Assembly (NCBI GenBank): GCA_014804285.1
Contig: JAAVAA010000040.1
Coordinates: forward strand, 15,097 to 47,431
Direction of reading: 5' to 3'
Source: Lachnospiraceae bacterium
GTDB lineage: Bacteria; Bacillota; Clostridia; Lachnospirales; Lachnospiraceae
DNA: 32,335 bases
Positions 26,084 through 32,335 of the stretch are shown piece after piece. The notes below the pieces were generated by a model. It was not told where the DNA came from and ran no database searches. It saw nothing but the letters and a program-made list of their open reading frames with translations. Within the stretch, counting starts at the first letter, position 1. Each line of letters starts with the position of its first letter. The position numbers and the translations under genes are program-made.

Positions 26084-26386
26084 ATGGCAAGTACAATTCA
26101 GGTGAGGGTGGATGATGAGTTAAAAAAGAAATCAGATATGCTGTTTAAAGATCTTGGTACTGATACAACAACTGCGATCAGGATGTTTTTAACACAGGCA
26201 GTTGCAAATAACGGATTTCCTTTTGAAATCAGGAAAAACAGCAGGGCAGAATATAATCCATATGAGGCAATGACAGAAGAGGAAATGCTGGCAAAGCTAA
26301 AGCGTTCCAGAGAGCATTGTGAGGAAGGGAGATACCGTGAAGCAGATAAAGTGATTTCTGATCTGAGGGGGAAGTATGGATTATAA
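26084..26386 (+). CDS. RelB/DinJ-family antitoxin
   Basis: 'MASTIQVRVDDELKKKSDMLFKDLGTDTTTAIRMFLTQAVANNGFPFEI'. RBS AAAGGAG. Confidence 0.93.
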   Translation: MASTIQVRVDDELKKKSDMLFKDLGTDTTTAIRMFLTQAVANNGFPFEIRKNSRAEYNPYEAMTEEEMLAKLKRSREHCEEGRYREADKVISDLRGKYGL

Positions 26387-26690
26387 AGTGATCATTACAG
26401 AAGATGCAGAAGCAGATATGGATAAGTTCGTGCATTATCTTTTGTTTGAAAAGAAGAATCAACAGGCAGCATGTAATTTGATAGATGATTTTGAATCAGC
26501 CATAGCAATTTTGGCTCGTGTGGCAGAAAGTTTAAAGATGTGTGAGAATCAGCATTTGAAAGATCTTGGGTATAGACGGATCAACTTTATATCTCACAGA
26601 TATTTTATGCTATACAGAGTAGAAAAAGATAGAGTCTTTGTAGATAATATTTTTCATGAGTTACAAGATTATGAGAATAAGATGATTTAG
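26376..26690 (+). CDS. RelE/ParE-family toxin
   Basis: 'MDYKVIITEDAEADMDKFVHYLLFEKKNQQAA', 'LKDLGYRRINFISHRYFMLYRVEKDRVFVDNIFHELQDYENKM'. 11-bp overlap with the antitoxin gene. Confidence 0.92.
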   Translation: MDYKVIITEDAEADMDKFVHYLLFEKKNQQAACNLIDDFESAIAILARVAESLKMCENQHLKDLGYRRINFISHRYFMLYRVEKDRVFVDNIFHELQDYENKMI

Positions 26691-26778
26691 TTTTTGTTTT
26701 AGAAGCATGTGATTAATTTTGAATTTGCTTCATTCTCATATCAGATATTGTTTTGAAAAAGAAGAGAGTACGTTTTGT

Positions 26779-26883
26779 GGCGTTAGTTTGAAAATATGTT
26801 GGTATGAATCGCCATAGGTTAATCTGGTTTGGCGAAATTTCTGACGCTGGCAATGAGTACCAAAATATTTTCAAACTAACGCC
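26779..26883. repeat. 105-bp MITE-like element with 26-bp terminal inverted repeats
   Basis: GGCGTTAGTTTGAAAATATGTTGGTA (26779-26804) vs reverse complement of 26858-26883: 25/26 identical. Internal TCGCCA(26809-26814)/TGGCGA(26830-26835). Confidence 0.6.
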
Positions 26884-26894
26884 TTTGAGTATAT

Positions 26895-27468
26895 TTGCGA
26901 ACAATTGATAAAGAAGAACTGTTATGTATTGAACGGATCACTAAAAAGAAACCTGTTTCAAGAAGCATTTCAAAAGTTGATATTCATGATTTGAAAACAT
27001 TAATTCCATTTAAGTATCATCCATTTATGTTATATGAAGGACAACGCTTCATGGATATGGTTGAGAGTGTACATGTTAATGGTGTAATAGTTCTTATCGT
27101 TGTTCGTCCTGCAACTGAAGAAGGGAAATATGAGATTCTTTCAGGTCATAATCGTGTAGAAGCGGAATGGGTAGCGAAAGCTTGAAAATTAGCGATCATA
27201 AAATGGTTGAAAAGATTCTTGCTGGGGGTAAAAAATCAGTATTAAGCAGGCAAATATGCTCATAGAGAAAACGAAAAATGGAAAGTTAACTAAGGATTCT
27301 ATCAATGAAATATTTAGTTCTACTAATCTTGGTTTTGGATTTGAATCTATCAGGTTAAGTGAGCAGTTTTTATCAAAACACTTTAAACCGAAATAAACTG
27401 CAAATGAAATTGAGGAGATAATCAATAAGGCTTTGGAAAATTATTTTTCATTAGGGAATAGAAAATAA
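26895..27468 (+). pseudogene. Degenerate ParB-like gene
   Basis: ParB N-terminal '...LIPFKYHPFMLYEGQRFMDMVESVHVNGVIVLIVVRPATEEGKYEILSGHNRVEAEWVAKA*', then frame-disrupted, then C-terminal 'LTKDSINEIFSSTNLGFGFESIRLSEQFLSKHFKPK*TANEIEEIINKALENYFSLGNRK*'. Confidence 0.75.
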
Positions 27469-27525
27469 ATAAATTTTTGTATATAGTATAATTAAGGATG
27501 TATTTAGAATGAGAAAGGTTAAGCT

Positions 27526-28932
27526 ATGTGTTATAAAAATGAAGTTTTAAGACCGATAATGGTCAATGGAGAGTTCTTTGACATTTTTCCTAAAAGCGGT
27601 CATCCCATGATCATATCTTATGTAAAAATGGATAAAGAAATTTTGGCTAGTGAAAAAGCTGGGGGAATTGTTTCCTCAAATAAAAAAAGGAAACAAAAAT
27701 TGTGTTCTATTAATGAATTAAAAAGAAAGTTTGATGAACTTTTATGCTGTGAAGAAGAGATTATTAATCGTTATGGAACATACAATATAGGTATAGATCT
27801 TGATAATAGTGTTTTATCTAATGCAAAGATAATGGATTTGCCATTTCAAATTAATATTCAAGCTGAGGAAAGGGAACTTCTTATTGAACAATTAATATTT
27901 GATATTTTATATTATAAATATCGTAAAGATAGTCCGTTAATGACATTGCGACAATATAGCATTTATCAAAGTCAGTATAGTTGGAGCGGTGACCAGACAG
28001 AAGCTAATCTAAGAATCGAAGCGGTGAGAAAATGTATTTCTAATGCATTAAAAAAGGACATAGCAGTTAAAAATAGTCAAGGATTGAGAGAAGAAATAAT
28101 GGAGATGGGTGTCAATCCCGACGTATATTTCGAAGATTATGGACAATTGAGCACACCATTTTCGAATGGGAAAAGACAAGAAATTCGGAAGAAATCTAAG
28201 GTACAGTGGGATCAAATTTTTTACAATGGTAATGGAAAATTGATCACATGCAAACAATATGATAGGAGTTTTAGTAGTAATGGAAATTATAGTCATAAGG
28301 CTTTGGTAAATTTTTTTGATACATACGACGGTTATGTAAATGAAGTCTTTATGCAACCAACAGCCAATAGTAAAGATTATTTTTTAAAATCGTTAGATTT
28401 TTATGCTCTTGAGAAATATAAACGAATAGATTTTATTTATAAGCTTGCAGTAAGACTTGGGGATATAAATATGCCAGTTATTTCCAAACATCATATTTTA
28501 GTCAAACGATTTCATCCCTGTGTTTGTGATGTGATTAATAAAAATGATTCGTTGGAATTTGCCCCTAGGATAGAGTATTATAGCCCAATGCTTATGCTTG
28601 AGGAAGTGTGGCAGAAAAATAAATTATATAATGAGCCTATGTATGAAGATAAATGGCAAAAGTACTACTTTATTAGGGCGAAGGTATATGAACTTTTTAA
28701 ATATCATTGCCAATTTGTATCGGATGACTATGATGATATTTCAGATTTTATTAGCAAGCATTATAATATATTACATTATCATGAGCCGAACAAAGTATGG
28801 ATTCAGGAAGAAAAGAAGCTTAAAGCTGATCGCGAGAGGCGAATAATAAAAGCTTTAGAAATTAACGAGGCTCTTTTTGGGAAATCTGATAAGCGTAATC
28901 CGCGAAAGTGGGAGGCTCCTGCCAATACCTAA
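27526..28932 (+). CDS. Hypothetical protein, no recognised family
   Basis: 468-aa intact ORF, promoter-like sequence upstream (TATAGTATAATTAAGG). No recognisable catalytic motif. Confidence 0.65.
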   Translation: MCYKNEVLRPIMVNGEFFDIFPKSGHPMIISYVKMDKEILASEKAGGIVSSNKKRKQKLCSINELKRKFDELLCCEEEIINRYGTYNIGIDLDNSVLSNAKIMDLPFQINIQAEERELLIEQLIFDILYYKYRKDSPLMTLRQYSIYQSQYSWSGDQTEANLRIEAVRKCISNALKKDIAVKNSQGLREEIMEMGVNPDVYFEDYGQLSTPFSNGKRQEIRKKSKVQWDQIFYNGNGKLITCKQYDRSFSSNGNYSHKALVNFFDTYDGYVNEVFMQPTANSKDYFLKSLDFYALEKYKRIDFIYKLAVRLGDINMPVISKHHILVKRFHPCVCDVINKNDSLEFAPRIEYYSPMLMLEEVWQKNKLYNEPMYEDKWQKYYFIRAKVYELFKYHCQFVSDDYDDISDFISKHYNILHYHEPNKVWIQEEKKLKADRERRIIKALEINEALFGKSDKRNPRKWEAPANT

Positions 28933-29016
28933 TTATTATACGTTAGAAGATGAGATAAAGGATATGCTGTAATGTTAAATTGAAAGTAAAAAGGTAAGAG
29001 TGAGAATATTCATGCC

Positions 29017-29050
29017 AAAAGAATGCCCCTATTATACGGGGCATTCTTTT
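29017..29050. terminator. Bidirectional terminator
   Basis: AAAAGAATGCCCC-tattatac-GGGGCATTCTTTT perfect 13-bp inverted repeat with A/T tails. Confidence 0.75.
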
Positions 29051-29202
29051 GAGTTTTCGATCTTCAATTCTCCGGCTGATGATCTTATTGCCTGCTCAAC
29101 TTTTTTTTCATTTACCTCAATAAATATCTTCAATATGTAATCGGCGGTCACATCCGCTGGATTGGGGTTATGAAATCGATAGTTCAATTTTTGTTTTTTC
29201 AT
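29032..29202 (-). CDS. Small conserved-looking protein (56 aa) downstream of the relaxase
   Basis: MKKQKLNYRFHNPNPADVTADYILKIFIEVNEKKVEQAIRSSAGELKIENSKECPV*; RBS GAGAGGAGG. Below the ORF-track cutoff. Confidence 0.7.
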   Translation of the reverse strand: MKKQKLNYRFHNPNPADVTADYILKIFIEVNEKKVEQAIRSSAGELKIENSKECPV

Positions 29203-29367
29203 AGCGGTGCGCCTCCTCTCTTAATAGCCTTTGTCCATTTTATGAATACAGTTCTTAAAATAGACGCACAAGAAATATCAATTTACCGTTTTTAGTATCC
29301 TGCTATAATAATATATTATTGTAATGGAGAGACATACGGAACAGCTGCCTTTAAGACTATAACTACA

Positions 29368-30150
29368 TTATCTGGATAACTCCATTTCCCGATTAGGGCT
29401 TTGCACTAATTGCTTTTGGCGGATACGGTCTTCATTACGTGACTTAATTAATCGCTTTTTATTGCCAGCAGCTGTCTTTTCTCCCCGTTGTTCCTTTTGA
29501 TAATCAATTCGACTCAGATGAATGGTAGGTTCTCGGTTGTATATACCTTGTATTTCAAGACTTTCGTGGCTCACGTGTATATCTAATCCATTTCGTTCAT
29601 ATGCCCGGTTCTGTACATTCGCCCATTCAGCGCGCCAAATATCAAGGTACTCCTTTTTGTCCCATTTTCTATCCTTTTTTTTACTAAAACCATTTTGATC
29701 AATAGTTCTGGTTGGCACAATGATGTGGACATGTGGATTGTTCCGCTTGGGATCAATTTCGTTTCTACCTTCATGAATGGCTGTGATCGCACATAAACCT
29801 TGCGAAATGAAATTACTTTGCACATATTCACTGACTATTCGCTTTTGTTCATGAAGTGATAATTCATTTGGTAGTGATCCCTTAAATTCACGTGCAGTGC
29901 GAGCATCATATCGAGACTCCGCTTTATCAATTTCGTCACAAAGGAATTGTAAATCATAAAATTTAAGAGGGGCTTTATCTGGAAGAAAAATTTCAAATAG
30001 TAAGAGATCTTTTCTTCTGTTATAATAAGTTTTGTTATTGTACCCATCATGTAGTTTCCTTCCGCTGATATAGTTGACAGATTTTACTACCGAACGGTTT
30101 TTCCTACGACTGATAATACCAACTTCTAGATGGTAATTTGCCATATTCAA
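29368..30150 (-). CDS. MobA/MobL-type relaxase (MOBQ-like)
   Basis: 'ANYHLEVGIISRRKNRSVVKSVNYISGRKL', 'NNPHVHIIVPTRTIDQNGFSKKKDRKWDKKEYLDIWRAEWANVQNRAYERNG' = MobA/MobL HxH motif region. Confidence 0.9.
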   Translation of the reverse strand: MNMANYHLEVGIISRRKNRSVVKSVNYISGRKLHDGYNNKTYYNRRKDLLLFEIFLPDKAPLKFYDLQFLCDEIDKAESRYDARTAREFKGSLPNELSLHEQKRIVSEYVQSNFISQGLCAITAIHEGRNEIDPKRNNPHVHIIVPTRTIDQNGFSKKKDRKWDKKEYLDIWRAEWANVQNRAYERNGLDIHVSHESLEIQGIYNREPTIHLSRIDYQKEQRGEKTAAGNKKRLIKSRNEDRIRQKQLVQSPNREMELSR

Positions 30151-30179
30151 ATTCCACTCCTTTCAATGCTCTTGTAATA

Positions 30180-32096
30180 TCATTTGGTTGTCTTTTCTTC
30201 CTGTCCACTTACACATGTCTCATTAGATTGTGCTCTATTTTTAGCTTTTTGATTTAATTGTTCCATCAATTCTTTATCTTCTGATAGAACTAATAAAAAC
30301 GATTCAAGGAAATTAAGTGAAATGGTAGTTTCATCTGTTCCATCTGATTCCAAACATAAAATTTCTGGGAAATAGTTACTGACAAGATTACCGATAAGGT
30401 AACATTGTCGCTTTCTTTTTTTCTCTTGAGCTTCTCGATTATTTCTATCTGTTATCCGTTTCTGTCGTTCAAGCGTTTCAATTAGGTCTTTCACTGCTCT
30501 TATCCTTTCTTCAATAGTTGGTAATTCTTTAATTTCTTTTGGCATTATTTCTGGTGTCTTTTGAACAATGCATGTGCAGACTGGTTCAACTGTATTCGCT
30601 ATCTGTAATCTATCCGGATGCTCCATTACGGTTGCATATATAATAGAAGAATTAGGTTTATATGGCTGATCAAATAGGTTGCAGCTTGCTTGGATTTTGT
30701 TAATGCGGCAAAATCCAAAGGGTGATAGTAACAAAACATCGTTCAAAGACGAAAACTCATGAGGAGGAATTCTATATTCCAGAGTTTCACTTATTTGCCG
30801 ATTATAACGTACGTCGTTCAATTCATCGTCCCAAGATTCACCAAAGCTTTCTTGTATACCCTTTTGAGTTCCAATCAGAGAACTAAAATATTGCTGAGTC
30901 TCAGCATCATTTGCGTGTAAAATAGCTTGGAATTGACAATTGTCTAGAATAATTCTTCTATCATTTTCGCCATAAATTTTGTCAAGTTGCGCGAGACTTT
31001 GAATAACAATGCAGATATTAACATTCCGGCTTCGCAGTGTAGATATTGCGTCTGTCATTAATGGGAGTTTACCGAATCTTGCAAATTCGTCCATCAGTAG
31101 CAATGTTGGTATATTATTTACGCCTTCAAAGCTGTATTTATCTGGACGACGTTCCAAATGCCGAATCAGTTGTGTGTACATTAAATTAATTGCACCGCTC
31201 CACTGTTCAATCTGTTCTTCTGGAATTTGTATAAAAATATTATATTTATCCAGATCTTGCCAAGTAAAATAGTCAGTCTCATTTTGAGTTACTCGAAATG
31301 CATTATTGATATATGGGTCGGCAGCGAATAGCATTAGCTTGTTACGTATGCCCCTGTCAAAATTTGCTAGTGTCTCAGATTTCATTTCCAACATTTCGCC
31401 AAGATACATTTTTGAGATATCTTCATTGTTTTGTTTAATTTTTTTTATCAAATCGGTTGTGCTTGTAGAAACAATGGCAATCAGCGTATCACTGAAATTC
31501 AAACCAAGTTTATAATAATAATGAATAGCTGCTGCTAATATTCCTTGCTCGCTTTCGGACCAAAAAGGCTGATTATCATTTGGAATGTCTGGTATATTTG
31601 CCCTAACAATCTCCCATATTCTGTTAGTTAAATTCCCATCTTCATCTTGGCGTAAACAATAAAATGGGTCATAAGAGGTGGAATATTTAAAAGGATTAAA
31701 AATTATATATGGGCGTTTAGCAATACCTCTAGCATATAATTTTGCATAATAATCACATAATTCGCCTTTGATATCGGTAGCGCAAATTGCACCAGACCAA
31801 GTAGCTAAGGTTGGCTTAATAATACCGGTACTTTTTCCGCTGCCATTGCCTCCGGCAATAAGAATATTTCCTTCTGTACCTTGTGAAAAGCCAACATATT
31901 GTGTTGGATCGCTATTGCTGTTGAGTCCGAAACAAAAACCACGGTCATGGCTTCTGCTAAGGGATAATGGGAGAGGGATACAATTATTATTTTGCGCAGC
32001 TTTTAATTCTTGCTTTGCAACTTGGTATTCAGAGTAATCATATTTGCCAGCTCGATATTTGCTATCACCAATCCAATAGTTATATTTCTTTTTCAT
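30180..32096 (-). CDS. VirD4/TraG-type conjugative coupling protein
   Basis: 'NILIAGGNGSGKSTGIIKPTL' Walker A, 'PTLLLMDEFARFGKLPLMTDAISTLRSRNVNICIVIQSLAQL'. ATG at 32096 preceded by AAAGGAGAG; track ORF extends to 32189. Confidence 0.93.
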   Translation of the reverse strand: MKKKYNYWIGDSKYRAGKYDYSEYQVAKQELKAAQNNNCIPLPLSLSRSHDRGFCFGLNSNSDPTQYVGFSQGTEGNILIAGGNGSGKSTGIIKPTLATWSGAICATDIKGELCDYYAKLYARGIAKRPYIIFNPFKYSTSYDPFYCLRQDEDGNLTNRIWEIVRANIPDIPNDNQPFWSESEQGILAAAIHYYYKLGLNFSDTLIAIVSTSTTDLIKKIKQNNEDISKMYLGEMLEMKSETLANFDRGIRNKLMLFAADPYINNAFRVTQNETDYFTWQDLDKYNIFIQIPEEQIEQWSGAINLMYTQLIRHLERRPDKYSFEGVNNIPTLLLMDEFARFGKLPLMTDAISTLRSRNVNICIVIQSLAQLDKIYGENDRRIILDNCQFQAILHANDAETQQYFSSLIGTQKGIQESFGESWDDELNDVRYNRQISETLEYRIPPHEFSSLNDVLLLSPFGFCRINKIQASCNLFDQPYKPNSSIIYATVMEHPDRLQIANTVEPVCTCIVQKTPEIMPKEIKELPTIEERIRAVKDLIETLERQKRITDRNNREAQEKKRKRQCYLIGNLVSNYFPEILCLESDGTDETTISLNFLESFLLVLSEDKELMEQLNQKAKNRAQSNETCVSGQEEKTTK

Positions 32097-32252
32097 GTCA
32101 GTTTGCTCTCCTTTCAATTTTTGAAAATATAATGTATTATAAGCGCAAACAGTTTTTTTAGCGATTGGGAAGAATTTACGATTTTGCATACTGTGAAAAA
32201 ATAGTTTGAAATAGAGCGGAAGTTTGACAGTTAAATAATATAAAAATACCCT

Positions 32253-32279
32253 GCAGGCCGCAAAGTACCTGCTTTTTTT
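32253..32279 (+). terminator. Intrinsic terminator-like hairpin
   Basis: GCAGG-ccgcaaagta-CCTGC followed by TTTTTTT. Confidence 0.6.
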
Positions 32280-32335
32280 ATGTCAAATATTTTGTATTGT
32301 ATGATAGTATTATATAGTAATATATGATATAATAA

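Noticed and set aside
26779-26883. Integron attC interpretation of the 105-bp palindrome
   Set aside because: The ends do not match RYYYAAC...GTTRRRY core sites in the right order and no integron integrase is visible.
1-32335. CRISPR array, rRNA or tRNA genes
   Set aside because: No regularly spaced repeats of CRISPR type, no rRNA segments, and no tRNA cloverleaf recognised by eye; tRNAscan/Infernal would be needed to exclude weak cases.

Overview
AT-rich Firmicutes/Clostridia-type (probably Lachnospiraceae) DNA. About 1-6.7 kb looks like host chromosome: the end of an HD-family protein, a HerA/DUF853-like ATPase, FIST-GGDEF and PAS-GGDEF-EAL proteins, and a convergent AAA/DUF4143 ATPase. 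From about 6.8 kb to the right edge is accessory or mobile DNA with a plasmid-like backbone. It contains a truncated SpoIIID-like remnant, an RNase III homologue with what look like two tandem dsRBDs, an MNT/HEPN pair, a ParB-like protein, a DUF6809-ParM-ParR operon, HTH regulators, a metallophosphoesterase and a lipoprotein. It also contains DUF932, YqaJ exonuclease and Rad52-like annealing genes, DUF5688, an Rpn-family nuclease, a serine recombinase, a RelB/RelE-type pair, decayed genes, a 105-bp MITE-like inverted repeat, a MobA/MobL relaxase and a VirD4/TraG coupling protein. The element continues past the right edge. No integrase or att site was identified, so ICE, IME or integrated plasmid cannot be decided. 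Best leads: (1) the accessory RNase III with a long near-perfect hairpin just upstream of its own start; (2) a 12-bp motif in the parB-like promoter that recurs four times inside the same gene; (3) related leader/promoter islands with apparent compensatory stem changes; (4) the 105-bp MITE-like palindrome; (5) a 38-aa amphipathic micro-ORF missing from the ORF track.
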